A stretch of 64,000 nt of DNA from Macrosoma leucophasiata. Its lineage: Eukaryota; Arthropoda; Insecta; Lepidoptera; Hedylidae. The translations under genes were made by a program, and so were the position numbers. The stretch covers positions 2,542,001-2,606,000 of the forward strand of contig JAWQUS010000002.1 of the NCBI GenBank assembly GCA_036365455.1, read 5' to 3'. Positions 24,201-51,324 of the stretch are shown here, piece after piece. Below the pieces are notes generated by a model, which ran no database searches, was not told the DNA's origin, and saw only the letters and a list, made by a program, of their open reading frames with translations. How positions within the stretch are numbered: the stretch's first letter is position 1; each line of letters begins with the position of its first letter.

Positions 24201-27200
24201 ACCAATACCGGACTATTAGTGTTTGCTTACGTTGGCAGTATGCAGCAGAGATAACGCTCTACGAACTCGAAACTAGCCGATTGTCTTTTATCAAATTGAA
24301 AGGCAAACGTTCGCACACTTACCCGATATTTTTCCAAATATCTCTGCACTCCCTGTCTTCCAGTAGTCCGATCGCAGCGTCACCAGAGAAGTACGTAACC
24401 AGAAGGTTGTCAGGTTTCAGCCTGTATGGACCGAGTAGGAGATCCCACGCCATCTTGCAAGCTTCTTTCTGATAATATAAACAAAAACAACTGAATTTCC
24501 CAAATACTAAGGCAGAGATACTATCACGCCACGTGATCACAGGGGTACCTTATACGATGGTAATATAAGCTATATTATATTGATTTTGACATGCATTCAT
24601 GCATACAAATAGGTACCCATGAATCGCCAGGTATAGACGACGTAGTTGCTCCAGTGTAGTGATTCCCAAAGTGGTCCATATAGACCTCCTGGGGTCCATG
24701 GGAGACTCGATGGGAATTATACGAACCGAGGCGTGAATAAAATTTGGAAATATAGGAATGTGATATAAATGTAGCAAGGAGGGGGTCCACGGAAACCAGA
24801 AAAAAATTGAAAGGGGTCTACAAGAAAAAATAGTTTGGGAACCTCTGCTCCAGTGTATAACGACCACAGAGGGTCACGATTCGCTCCCCTCACGCATATT
24901 TGTATGGCCTACCGATATTTGTGTGGGTTTTGTGTGTGTACAATGGCATCCACCACACAGGCTTAAACATAGTGTGAGACTGTGAGTGTATCATTTCATT
25001 TCATCATCCATCAGCATTTATTTAAATTAATTTTTGAATCACGTGAGATCATCAGATTATCGTCGGATATTGTCAAACTCTGAGTACTACTGGTAATCTT
25101 ATGTTTTTTAAATCTTATATCTGAGGATAGCACCCATACTTATATCACCAATCCATAGTTGCGCCAACAAAGTTAAAATCCATCTCCATAGATTTTTGGA
25201 TAAATCCGGTAAATAAAGGTTTCTGCACAATCCATAAATATGCATGATAATAATGAGAACCTTACTAACCTTATTTTAGCCCATCCATAATGTTTAATGG
25301 CCTTATTAGATGACACGGTATTCAGGGTCCGATAGCAAGGGTCAGGGTAGTGTAATAACATTTAGGGAGTAAGGGTATCTAATTAGGGCGACCGGAGAGA
25401 CCCGGTCAGCCTAACGTCCTAACTACACACAGTACAAATATGAACAGTATGGAAACTACGTACAAAACGTTCAAAACGGCACACTCACACAAACATGCGC
25501 ATCGACGCTATGACTGAGTTAGGGCCCTGTTGACCGGATCGTGTAATAAGCGGCAACCCGGTGCTTGGCGCCAACGCCCACCCTTTCTGCTGGATCCTGA
25601 ATACCGTGTCGTGTAATAAGGCCGTAAGTGTTATTGAGTTTATCGCCTAATTTAAGAAAATGAATTATAATGAATAAGTCAAGCTGATCCATTGGCCACT
25701 AAATAAACAATTGTGTCCATATTTTCATTTACACAGTAAAAATACTATAAATGTAATCAATTATTAATTATTGTAATACAATTCAATTGACCTTGTATTC
25801 TTTTTACATAAGTATCCACAACTGTACACTCAACAATGAAAACAGGTTTTTAAATTATGATATAACAAAAATTATTTCATACCCCTTTTTTGCTGGTGAG
25901 GTAAATGTAAATACAACTATTTGTATAAGCAAGCCTTTGAGCATTTACATACACTAAGGATGAAGATGCAAATATTGGGAACCTAAACAAACCCCTCATG
26001 GGTTTTAAATCAAGACAGTTTTATATAAACAGTTAGGGCCCTTACTTACTAGGATGCCATGGCGACGTCGCCAGCTACGTATCCAAGCCCTTACCTTGTA
26101 ATAGTCGCCAAAAGACCAATTTCCCAGCATTTCAAAAAACGTGTGATGATGTCCATCAGTCCCCACCAGATCCAAGTCATTGTGTTTGCCCCCCACCCTT
26201 ACACATTTCTGTGAATTGACCGCCCGAGGGCACGGAGCATCTACGACGCCTTGGAAAACTCCTTTGAACTGCAAACAACGATGTTATGAATAGTAGAGAG
26301 GTACAGTGGTGGTACTTTTACTGGTGGTAGAGCTCCAGTGATGGAGCTCGCGGGCGTAGGCACCACCGCATTACCTAATACACTTGCCGCTAAATGGTAG
26401 TGTTCAGCACTATCGTGTTTCGGTTAGGTGGTATTGTACGGTCCTGTAATTGCCGGCACAGAGGCATAACACCTTAGGCCTCAGGAGTGGTAACGCATCT
26501 GCATTTTGACCTCGGTCTTTGTATCAACTGAATCAATGTGAACTGCATGCTTGTTTGCCACTTCAGTAACATAAAAAAAAAACAGTGCTCATCAAGAAAT
26601 ATTGTGCATCGAGCCTACAAAAGAGACAATCGGCTGGTTTCGACTTTGTAGAGCGTTATCTCTGCTGCACACTGCCTACGTAAGCACTGATAGTCCGGTA
26701 TTGGTCAAAACTTGATCAAAATGGTCGACAAATGTCACATAGGTGAAGAGCTAAAGAGATAACGCTCTACAGCGCTGAAATAAGCCGAAGTCTTCTTCCT
26801 AAGTTTGATGTGCAATTTTTCTTATTGGAAACTGTAGATGTGTTATATTTGTATATTTACTGGTAGTAGAGCTCCAGTGTAGGACCTTGTGGGCGTAGGC
26901 TAAATACCTAATCTATCTGCCACCAAATGGTAGTGTTTAGCACTATCGTGTTTCAGTTTGATGGTAATGGCCACATCATAACTACCACAGGGACGATCAA
27001 AATTGAAAGATTCAATTATTCTCTGGTTTTGTTTAGATATCTATAGACTGTAGTCATTAGCACACATGTGAACTGCATGCTTGTTTGCCACCTTCATTAC
27101 AATTCAATTCAATAATTCATAATTCAAGGTCATGAATTCTTCTTTCATGGTCTGCAAGGGAGATTCTAAGATTGGATTTCATTTAAATTATGAAATAGTA

Positions 27201-29186
27201 ATTGTTGGTGTGTCATAATACAATAGCAAATGTTCTTTTTTAACAGTTTTGTATTGATTTTGGATTTACCTTGGATTATGATAAAAAAGTTGAGTAATGA
27301 TTTTTTTGAATGAGAGATTAGAGAATAAACAGAATGTCTTTAAACAGAAGAAGTTTTGTAAATAAAAGATTCTTATTTAATGTAATTGGTAGTATCTATA
27401 TTACTTAGATATTTATTGATTTACCCCCTTATTCATAAACATACATTAGATACGTTTTAGCTATAGAATGCTTTGTCTCTGTCAGTTGCATGGTCAAATG
27501 TGCAGGATAGAAAAAGACACAGGAGAGATTAGCAACACTTTAGCTAAAATACGTTTATGAATAAGGGAGTTAGTGTTATAACTTAAAATATATTACATTT
27601 CATGAATAAAACATATTTAAAAAACATGAAAATATATTTCATTTATAATTTTTTTTTTTTTTTTTTTTTTATTTAATGGAAGTGGTAAACAAGCATGCAG
27701 TTCACATTGATGTTAAGTGATCACTGCAGCCTATAGACACCCACACAAAGACCAAGGTCAAAATGCAGATGCGTTACCACTCCTGAGGCCTAAGGTCTTA
27801 TGCCTCTGTGCCGGAAATTACAGGGCCGTACATTAATATTTTAGAAATTCAATAAAAAAATCTGATATATTATGAGATAAAACATAAACATACAATTCTC
27901 TGCTTAAAGGGATCTATTTTTAAACACATTCTCATTATAGGTTGGCAATTGACATATTGCCAACTTTTGGTTGGATGAAGTGGTTCATTATCAGATAAGC
28001 ATAATAATATAGTTTTCAAATATCTTTAGCATTATATCTTTGAATTAATAGCCGAAATTGACATTTATAATTAAGTAATTAAATTAATTAATAATTGATG
28101 ATTGACTATATGAAGGTAATAAAAAAAAACACAATTAATTCAATGTAATTCTGGTATATTGTCATTCTAGTAAAAAAAAATGAAGTTATTAATTATAATA
28201 TAATTTGCATGCCAGTGTATGGTGAAATATGAGGAAATAAATTAATGTATTACATATATAACATCAAAATGTACCATATTTCTAGCAAATAAATAATTCT
28301 ATTCTTCTATTCTAGCATTAAAATTTGACCTTCTTAGAGAATGGGCCAACAAGTTTACAGTTCACATTGTGATGTGATGATTTGCTGATACAATTAATTT
28401 AAATATCACACTCTTAATGTGACTGAAGAGTCTTATGTGCTTGCTGATTGCCCAGTGAAATAGATTAGTGCTGCATTGAGACCTACACAATGTCAAAAAA
28501 CCATTTAACTGGTGGTAGAGCTCCAGTGAAGGAGCTCGAGGGTGTAAGCCCCGCTGCATTGCCTAATTTATCTGCTGCTAAATGGTAGTGTTCAGCACTA
28601 TTGTGTTCCGGTTGGATGGTAATGTATGGCCCTGTAATAACTTTCAGAGACATAATAACTAAGGTCTCAGGGGTAGCAACGCATCTGCATTTTGACCTCT
28701 GGTCTTTGTGTGGGTGTCTATAGCTGCAGTCATCACTTGACATCAATGTGAACTGTATGCTTGTTAGCCACCTTCATTACATAAAAAAATATCACCATGA
28801 AATACTAGTAGATATTTCTGCACATTAATGCAAAAACTATAAATTATGGTACCTGTCTTCCATCTACTATCTAACATTCATGTTATCATCATAATAAGGT
28901 TTATTAAAAGTTAAAACAGAATAACGTTATATTCAAATAAACAAACCTTGATGTATTTATTGAATAATTGTAAACAAGGTTACTATACTACCTGATTCAT
29001 TCCAGCATTCACGAATGGCACGGTAGGGTCAGAGAGGGGTACCACAGAGCTCGATTTAACAACTTTGTGTCCATGATTGTCGACAAAATATTCAATGAAC
29101 GAGCTTCGTACGTAACTGCTCGATGATTTCAACCTTTTATGGGTGTTTTGATGAATAACACCGCTTACAACCGGTACGCGAAACAT
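12211..29186 (-). CDS. AARS2: Mitochondrial alanyl-tRNA synthetase, 14 exons, complete
   Basis: Charges mitochondrial tRNA-Ala and clears Ser/Gly mischarging. Exons: 29186-28992, 26268-26095, 24468-24323, 23418-23263, 21509-21365, 20332-20178, 19117-18814, 18702-17903, 16901-16752, 15762-15636, 14947-14739, 13808-13604, 12601-12476, 12330-12211. All are GT-AG and all phases agree, giving 3012 nt, about 1003 aa (human AARS2 is 985). The N-terminus (MFRVPVVSG...HKRLKSSSS) is basic and Ser-rich with no acids, like a mitochondrial presequence. Catalytic landmarks are [47 protein letters not shown] and DTGMGLERL. The editing domain has HTAVH and ELCCGTH, the HxxxH and CxxxH zinc ligands. A short divergent C-terminal domain ends QDRRHN. 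Odd points: exon 4 has three decayed tandem copies downstream, exon 6 encodes a repeated LGLE, and part of exon 8 is duplicated at 20846-21213. It is head to head with SEL1L. Confidence 0.92.
12750..12936 (+). mobile_element. Family A retroelement, 3'-truncated
   Basis: TTGGTAGAGTTCTTGTGCAGG through AATGGTAGTGTTCAGCACTATC to CTCTGGTTTGTGTAGAC. It is then interrupted at the start of the repeat at 12937. Confidence 0.75.
12937..13150 (+). repeat. Dispersed ACTACGTATGGAATGG repeat, copy 2
   Basis: Nearly identical to 5846-6062, with the same right end TCCGCGGTGTG. It lies in an AARS2 intron directly after a partial family A repeat (12750-12950). Confidence 0.8.
14025..14333. mobile_element. 309-bp MITE, CATAGAGCAACACGGGCC ends
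   Basis: Inverted ends CATAGAGCAACACGGGCCATC and GATGGCCCGTGTTGCTCTATG, each followed by GGCCGCGGCGG. It has no transposase. A fragment of the family, GGCCGGTGGCCCGTATTATA, is at 31668. It lies in an AARS2 intron. Confidence 0.88.
14505..14715 (-). mobile_element. Second tRNA-derived SINE family
   Basis: Read on the minus strand: GACCCGGTTGATCCAGCGGTG (A box region), GCGGGTTCGATTCCCGC (B box), then AATATTTGTATGGCC and GGCATCCACGACATAGG. The tail piece recurs at 24890-24990. No cloverleaf forms, so it is not a tRNA gene. It ends 20 bp from an AARS2 exon (14739). Confidence 0.82.
14957..15165 (+). repeat. Dispersed ACTACGTATGGAATGG repeat, copy 3 (diverged)
   Basis: AATAATACTACGTATAGAATGG begins it and GAGTGTCCGCGGTGTG ends it; the middle is more divergent than in the other copies. 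It lies 10 bp outside an AARS2 exon acceptor (exon starts 14947). Confidence 0.75.
15833..15970. mobile_element. 138-bp foldback MITE, TAA target duplication
   Basis: The left end GGGCGAGATTCACAGACC and right end GGTCTGTGAATCTCACCA are inverted over most of the element's length. TAA flanks both sides (15830-15832 and 15971-15973). This suggests PIF/Harbinger. It lies in an AARS2 intron. Confidence 0.85.
16508..16720 (-). pseudogene. LINE C-terminal fragment
   Basis: [12 protein letters not shown] and [20 protein letters not shown] match the end of the fragment at 56032-56506. It is truncated and in an AARS2 intron. The antisense tail of a family A element precedes it (16345-16500). Confidence 0.75.
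17547..17832 (+). mobile_element. Poly(A)-ended dispersed retroelement, family A
   Basis: Starts CTGGTGGTAGAGCTCCAGTG, contains GGTAGTGTTCAGCACTATCG and CTTAGGCCTCAGGAGTGG, and ends TGTTTGCCACTTCCATTACA plus an A run. This about 285-bp unit is the commonest repeat in the window. The 3' A tail shows it was copied from RNA. It has no coding frame, so it is either a SINE-like element or the 3' end of a LINE. Confidence 0.85.
19590..19742. mobile_element. Foldback MITE with GCATCTTGCGGTCGAGA ends
   Basis: GCGCATCTTGCGGTCGAGAT with CGACTGCAAAATGCGG is mirrored by CCGCATTTTGCAGTCGG with TCTCGACCGCAAGATGCGG. It is in the AARS2 intron between exons 6 and 7. Confidence 0.8.
20363..20582 (+). repeat. 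Dispersed ACTACGTATGGAATGG repeat, copy 4
   Basis: Same ends as the other copies. It starts about 30 bp upstream of the AARS2 exon 6 acceptor on the opposite strand, so it lies in the distal part of that intron's 3' end. Confidence 0.8.
20655..20845 (+). mobile_element. tRNA-derived SINE, relative of the one at 29685
   Basis: GACTGCCTCGTTGGCTCAGTGG and GAGTTTGATCCCCAGGTCGGG (B box) match 29685-29905, as does GTCGGATTGCCGTCTCATCGGG further on. It stops where the AARS2 exon 8 duplicate begins. Confidence 0.75.
20846..21213 (-). pseudogene. Partial duplicate of AARS2 exon 8, split by a LINE tail
   Basis: The blocks 20846-20920 and 21136-21213 together match 18507-18640 of the real exon 8 (same strand), including the codons for [23 protein letters not shown]. 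They are separated by about 215 bp matching the 3' tail of the LINE at 38579-40155. CCTTT flanks the insert on both sides and may be the target duplication. The fragment sits in the intron between exons 5 and 6, has no matching splice sites and is dead. Confidence 0.85.
20920..21138 (+). mobile_element. 5'-truncated LINE tail inserted in the exon duplicate
   Basis: GACATTCTACTGATATAC through GTCATAAGAGGTGCCTGTCA to a (TTCTGA)n-type end matches 39945-40155 closely. This identifies it as the 3' untranslated end of the same LINE family. It is about 215 bp, noncoding and in + orientation. Confidence 0.85.
21604..22120 (-). mobile_element. Helitron-like repeat with internal triplication and TATG microsatellites
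   Basis: The 3' end reads, on the minus strand, GAAGTCGCGGGCACAGCTAG, a GC hairpin followed by CTAG as in Helitrons. Internally a segment with AGTTACTCCTTATTACATCAG and GCCAGTGAAAGTCCCGTCAA occurs three times, separated by TATG/TATGGA runs. There is no transposase. Assignment rests on the end only. Confidence 0.6.
22130..22735. other. AARS2 intron, unassigned part
   Basis: Between the Helitron-like repeat and the last decayed exon 4 copy. It is AT-rich and no structure was recognised. Confidence 0.5.
22738..23418 (-). repeat. Four tandem copies of AARS2 exon 4 (motif 2 / DNFWEMG exon)
   Basis: In transcript order the copies start at 23418, 23223, 23037 and 22848 (spacing 195, 186 and 189). 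Each keeps the acceptor context TTGCAG/GTACCGG or a close variant. Copy A (23418-23263) encodes an intact [20 protein letters not shown] and keeps the CAACAG/GTCAGT donor. Copy B reads [19 protein letters not shown] and then loses 5 nt, so it is frameshifted. Copy C reads [17 protein letters not shown] and copy [16 protein letters not shown]; both lack the glycine/cysteine core. The gene model uses A only. B and C still have donor-like GGTCAGT ends, so they may act as decoys. Confidence 0.9.
24103..24295. mobile_element. Palindromic MITE (AGAGCGTTATCTCT family), partial
   Basis: AATGCACATCGACCTTCG, TATAGAGCGTTATCTCT and GAGATAACGCTCTACGAA are present; the outer right arm is lost. It is just outside an AARS2 exon (24323). 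Confidence 0.8.
24657..24847. mobile_element. 191-bp hAT-type MITE with exact 8-bp target duplication
   Basis: The left end TAGTGATTCCCAAAGTGG and right end TAGTTTGGGAACCTCTG are inverted. CTCCAGTG repeats at 24649-24656 and 24848-24855. The 8-bp duplication and CAG-nG-TTCCCAAA ends fit hAT. Copies are at 34266, 36497 and 44960. Confidence 0.9.
24890..24990 (+). mobile_element. Truncated SINE tail (AATATTTGTATGGCC family)
   Basis: CATATTTGTATGGCCTACCG and AATGGCATCCACCACACAGG match the body of the SINE at 14505-14715; the head is absent. Confidence 0.7.
25298..25624. mobile_element. 327-bp MITE with about 40-bp inverted ends, TAA target duplication
   Basis: TGGCCTTATTAGATGACACG with GGTATTCAGGGTCC at the left, and GGATCCTGAATACC with GTGTCGTGTAATAAGGCC at the right. 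TAA flanks both sides. It is in AARS2 intron 2. Confidence 0.85.
26320..26580 (+). mobile_element. Family A retroelement
   Basis: Same start and A-tailed end as 17547-17832, with a short deletion near GTCTTTGTATC. It lies in AARS2 intron 1. A MITE follows it directly at 26586. Confidence 0.85.
26586..26822. mobile_element. 237-bp palindromic MITE (AGAGCGTTATCTCT family)
   Basis: AAGAAATATTGTGCATCGAGC with TGTAGAGCGTTATCTCT at the left is mirrored by AGAGATAACGCTCTACA and GATGTGCAATTTTTCTT at the right. The centre is TTGGTCAAAACTTGATCAAAATGG. Copies are at 24103-24295 and 50424-50645. Confidence 0.85.
26858..27105 (+). mobile_element. Family A retroelement, diverged
   Basis: CTGGTAGTAGAGCTCCAGTG to TGTTTGCCACCTTCATTACA, with many substitutions; an older copy in AARS2 intron 1. 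Confidence 0.8.
27424..27569. mobile_element. 146-bp MITE with CCCTTATTCATAAAC ends, TTA target duplication
   Basis: CCCCCTTATTCATAAAC and GTTTATGAATAAGGGAG are inverted and flanked by TTA on both sides. It is noncoding, in AARS2 intron 1. Confidence 0.85.
27648..27832 (-). mobile_element. Family A retroelement, truncated, with a long poly(T)
   Basis: A run of more than 20 T (the tail of an antisense copy) precedes AAGTGGTAAACAAGCATGCAG and the block CACTCCTGAGGCC. The distal half is missing. Confidence 0.85.
28508..28788 (+). mobile_element. Family A retroelement
   Basis: ACTGGTGGTAGAGCTCCAGTG to GCCACCTTCATTACATAAAA, in AARS2 intron 1. Confidence 0.85.
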
Positions 29187-30406
29187 TATTTTAGGTTAGA
29201 TGAATTACAGTTTAACACTTTGTCAATATAAAATCCACTGTATTATTGTTTATATGAGATTATTAGTTAGCACGTTTTTTTAAGATAATTTTACAGAGTT
29301 AAAAGATAGAAATTATAGTAATTTTTGTGATCAAACTTTTCGACGTCTTTGGAATCGAACAGCTGTCAATTGTCAATGTGTTGTCAATGTCAACAAAATG
29401 CTTAAAAGTGTCTGTCGTTGCATCACGCACTGAAGTATCATTGAAGACCTAACATAATGTCAAACGTGATGCTGGCAGAAATGTCTTAGGACAATTGCCA
29501 AGAAAGCAAAAAAAAAAATGTTTAAAAAAGTAAAAAAACACGACAGCTTTTTTTTAATAATTGGTTTTACGGCCAAGGATTCAAGTCTTTTACAGTTAAT
29601 CTTTCTTTCCTTGAAATCGAAGGGATTGAACTCCATCCCTGCTACTGTGGTGGTGGAAGATCTACAAGAACCTCGAATCTCGTTGAGTGACTGCCTCATT
29701 GGCCCAGTGGTCGCAACAGCGATAGTGATGCCTGAGGTCCCGGGTTCGATCCCCAAGTTGGGTAATTGTAATATATGGAAATTCGTAATAGTATCCCGAA
29801 GTCTGGTATTTTTGACTCGGAGAATACGTGAAAGCCGTCAGGTCAGTCCTGCGTCCGATCTCTCGGCGATTGTGTGGGATTGTCGTCCCACGGGACTATG
29901 AGAGTGAGGGAATAAAGGAGCACCTGTGTTTGTGCATACACTTATGCTAGAAGAAGAAGAAGGTGGGGTTTTTATCATTAAACTTTCGATAACACGCATA
30001 GGATTGAACGGGTGCAGGAAAGTGATAATATTATGCAGTGAAAAGTGACTTTTCACGTTGCCTCCAAAACTTCGAATCAAAAACAAAAAACATATAAACC
30101 GTAAAACTTGAAAAATGTGTGACATCACTGACATCTGTGTTTGACAATTTAGACGATTTTGACATTTACTTCAAATTGGACACCAATTTGGGCAGATTTG
30201 GGATTTTTAATATTTTTATTCAATCGCTTTCTCCGTAATATTTACTTATTTTGTTCAAAAATGTAAAGTATTACACAACACATCACCACGTGTCTCACTA
30301 CGAATCGCCAATTGAATTGAATATCTACAGTTGTTTTCACCCACTATCCGGTGTCGCTTGTAGGGACACGTAAGTGTTTTTATCGTGCAGTGTGTTGCTG
30401 AAAAAC
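29187..30406. promoter_or_regulatory. Divergent AARS2/SEL1L intergenic region (shared promoter) with a SINE inside
   Basis: The two start codons face away from each other 1220 bp apart. The stretch near AARS2 (29190-29460) and near SEL1L (30080-30406) looks unique and AT-rich. The middle (29680-29950) is a tRNA-headed SINE. No TATA box was assigned. A shared bidirectional promoter is inferred only from the layout. About 29965-30075 resembles a dispersed segment also seen at 46690-46800. Confidence 0.5.
29685..29905 (+). mobile_element. tRNA-derived SINE in the AARS2/SEL1L promoter region
   Basis: A box-like TTGGCCCAGTGGTCGCA and B box-like GGGTTCGATCCCCAAG are spaced as in a tRNA, but no cloverleaf closes. 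The body continues into GTGTGGGATTGTCGTCCCACGGG. A close relative lies at 20660-20850. It is therefore a SINE head and not a tRNA gene. Confidence 0.75.
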
Positions 30407-48574
<18,168 letters not shown>

Positions 48575-48679
48575 GTGAGCTATCCCCACCCCCAGGTCCT
48601 AACTAGTTCTTCATCATGGATATTTGGCGTGTTGCGCGCCTCGTGCTTACTAACTTAACTGTTCTTAGGTTTTCGCGAG

Positions 48680-48960
48680 CTACACTCATTGAAATAAAAC
48701 AAATTCTCGGATTTATCTCGCGTATGTCTATTAAACTAAAATTATTGTTCAAACTGCTGTCAGACAAATGTCACCTCAGTCTGCCCGAGACACAGACCAA
48801 TCAGCCTTCCTTCTTCTATAGACTGAGAATGTTCAATAGTCGATGGCCCGAGACCATGGCAGCTGAAAAGCGACCGAAACGTCAGGTTCGATTTTAAATA
48901 ATCATTTTAGTTTAATACGCAAAATAAATCCGAGAACTAGTTTTATATCAATTATTCCTA
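48680..48960. mobile_element. MITE with TTGAAATAAAACNAATTCTCGG ends
   Basis: ATTGAAATAAAACAAATTCTC with CGGATTTATCTCGCGTAT at the left is mirrored by AAATAAATCCGAGAACTAG with TTTTATATCAAT at the right. The interior block GCTGAAAAGCGACCGAAACGTC is shared with 13380-13545, a 3' part of the same element. It starts about 100 bp after the SEL1L stop. Confidence 0.75.
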
Positions 48961-49429
48961 CTCTTTATCATTAAATTATATTTTCTTAAGAACTCACAGG
49001 AGTGCATACTTCGTTGCCAGGGTATGTGTTTAATGAAAATATTGTTACAGGTAGAAAAAGGGGTCTCTATGCAATAATTTTTCAGTGAAACTTAGAAGAA
49101 AGGATTAGACAATTTTCGTGTTCGTCAACATATTGTTACTAGATAGTATTAAGTCACGTTCATAATTTTTATAAAACGTATTTATTGCAGATGTTATTTT
49201 GTTTGTTTTTAGTAATTTGAATTGTTTTGAATATCGAGCAGCGATGTGTGCATTTCTATTACGTCCTTCGTTACCAAAGATCACTTATTTGTTAAAAATA
49301 TGTAATGAAACTTAATTTCTGAAAATTTTGGAATGCAAGTAATAAAAAAAAAATTGTCATATTTTGTAAGCCGTACAAGAAATATTTTTTTAAATTGGCT
49401 TGAACAGATTGTTACTGCTGTCATCTGCC

Positions 49430-49632
49430 ATAAACGGCCTACACACAACAGGAAAATCAATGACGATATCGGGGAAGTAGATCGTACCATAAATCGCCTC
49501 GTGTATAGGCAAATCGTAACCAATTGTATCGCTTCCAGCGAGCTCACGATTTAGGGACGATTATCCCCACCACCACTGTCCTGATATCGCCACTGATTTT
49601 AGGGTCGTGTGTAGGCCGTTTTAGCCTAAGAC
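49430..49632. mobile_element. About 200-bp MITE with AACGGCCTACACAC ends
   Basis: AAACGGCCTACACACAACAGG and GGGTCGTGTGTAGGCCGTTTT are inverted. It is noncoding and lies between SEL1L and MOCS2. Confidence 0.8.
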
Positions 49633-49909
49633 ATCTGGCAATAATCAAAATAGTGTCTGTTCATTAGAAAATAATCCTTTTATTTATAACAAAAATAAAC
49701 ACGCAAACTTAATATGTAACAATTAGATTAAATTCAACACAGTAAAGTTATAAACCAGTCCCTAACATTATGCTGATCGCTCCATCAGGACTGATCAGGA
49801 GTTCAGTGCTGATCTTCTGATAGATAAGCTTTGCTTACTGACCAAAATTCAATAAGTTTGGTCTACAAAGTTTTGTAAGCACCTATCTTATCTATAATAT
49901 AAAAATAAG

Positions 49910-50068
49910 TCGCGTTTTCCTTCCTGACGCTATAACTCCAGAACGCACGAACCGATTTCCACGGTTTTGCATTCGTTGGAAAGGTCTCGGGCTCCGTGAG
50001 GTTTATAGCAAGAAAATTCAGGATTATAAAACGACATTCACGCGGGCGAAGCCGCGGGCAACAGCTAG
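49910..50068 (+). mobile_element. Helitron-like fragment, copy 2
   Basis: GTTTTCCTTCCTGACGCTATA, GGGCTCCGTGAGGTTTATAG and GCCGCGGGCAACAGCTAGT; about 85-90 percent like 32695-32872 by eye. It lies between SEL1L and MOCS2. Confidence 0.6.
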
Positions 50069-50335
50069 TTGGGCATAAAAATTTAATATGTTCATTTATT
50101 TCCAACGCTCGTGGCAATTTGGGTTTTGTCCAAAAAACGAACATCATTTCTTCTAGTAACGGTCCACGAATGCCACGATCATATCATCACATGGATGATG
50201 GTGATATAATATTAGGTTAAACACTTTGTGATTTGTAAATAATAAAACGTAGACTGTAAGAAAATAGTTGTTTTATTTGTTAATCATATGTTATATCATT
50301 AATACATTATGATAGGAGTCCTACATACATATCCA

Positions 50336-50410
50336 TACATCTCTCCATACATCCATCCATCCATCCATCCATCCATCCATCCAGCCATCCATCCATCCAT
50401 CCATCCATCA
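50336..50410. repeat. (CCAT)n microsatellite
   Basis: About 17 copies of CATC/CCAT with one CAG interruption near 50383. Noncoding. Confidence 0.95.
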
Positions 50411-50423
50411 TTCCATAATTACG

Positions 50424-50645
50424 CCTGTCCAATGAAGAAATATTGCACATCGACCTTACGAAGGAGAATTCGGCCTTATTTCGGGTCTGTAGAGCGTTCT
50501 GTCTTTCGCACCTTACCTATGTGACGTTTGTCCGCCATTTTGATCAAGTTTTGACCAATATCGGACTATCGGAGCTTACGTGAAATGTTCTATGAAGTCG
50601 AAACAAGCCGATTGTCTTTCGTAGGCTCGATGTGCAACGCTTCTT
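50424..50645. mobile_element. Palindromic MITE (AGAGCGTTATCTCT family), copy 3
   Basis: ATGAAGAAATATTGCACATCG to TCGATGTGCAACGCTTCTTGG, with the same central GATCAAGTTTTGACC. It lies between SEL1L and MOCS2. Confidence 0.82.
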
Positions 50646-50689
50646 GGATACTGTGCAATAAACCCGCTATTCGTGGTCACTATAACACC

Positions 50690-51047
50690 CATATTCTAAG
50701 TCGTAACCTCGACCTTAACTCAATCTCACTCAATGGAATTGGTATTCTTAGTTGTTACTAATAACGTCAACTTGACATTCTGCCTCGCGTTTGAGGTAAG
50801 AAAGCAATTGTCAAACTTCAAGGTACCTCACGACCTACCTTGAAGTTTCGAGGAGTATTTACATTTCACAGTTTTTCGTGTCGAAACTGTCTGGAAATAT
50901 AATTAAATACTATATTTTTCTATAAAAATAAATTCTCAAGATTTTGTGAATTATCTTTAGGATAATCCGTACACATGAGATACTGTCAAACCTCATAAAG
51001 CAAAGTGAGTCAAGGAATGTTTCGAGTAACATCTTAGAATATGAGTG
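50690..51047. mobile_element. MITE with CACCCATATTCTAAGT ends
   Basis: CACCCATATTCTAAGTCGTA at the left and ATCTTAGAATATGAGTGTAA at the right are inverted. A 5' fragment of the same element is at 31020-31145 in SEL1L intron 1. Confidence 0.75.
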
Positions 51048-51049
51048 TA

Positions 51050-51258
51050 AGGGTCGATTTACCGTCGTAATAAACCGCGATCAATTCACGTACGTTAAAT
51101 TCGCGTTTTGCGTTTTTAAACGTGTTCGATATCACTATTTGGATTTCACTTACGAAAATGTATTTATTTATTTATAAATCGATCGTGATAAAGCTATTTA
51201 AAACGCGAAAACTTTTATAAAACTCAGTTCTCAAAACACGGTGAAATCCGCCCTGAGA
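51050..51258. mobile_element. MITE with GGGTCGATTTACCGT ends
   Basis: GGGTCGATTTACCGTCGTAAT and CACGGTGAAATCCGCCCT are inverted. It directly abuts the element at 50690-51047 and lies 70 bp beyond the MOCS2B stop. Another end, ACGGTGAAATCCGCCCT, is at 55229. Confidence 0.75.
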
Positions 51259-51324
51259 TGAACAACAGCTACATTTTTTCGAAAAAAAAAAACGTGACCG
51301 TAGCGCCATCTAGTACGAAAATTG

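Larger units (their letters stand above)
48575..51324. other. Convergent SEL1L/MOCS2 intergenic region
   Basis: Filled with MITEs (48680, 49430, 50424, 50690, 51050), a Helitron-like fragment (49910) and a CCAT microsatellite. No extra gene was found. The two 3' UTRs must lie at its edges. Confidence 0.6.
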
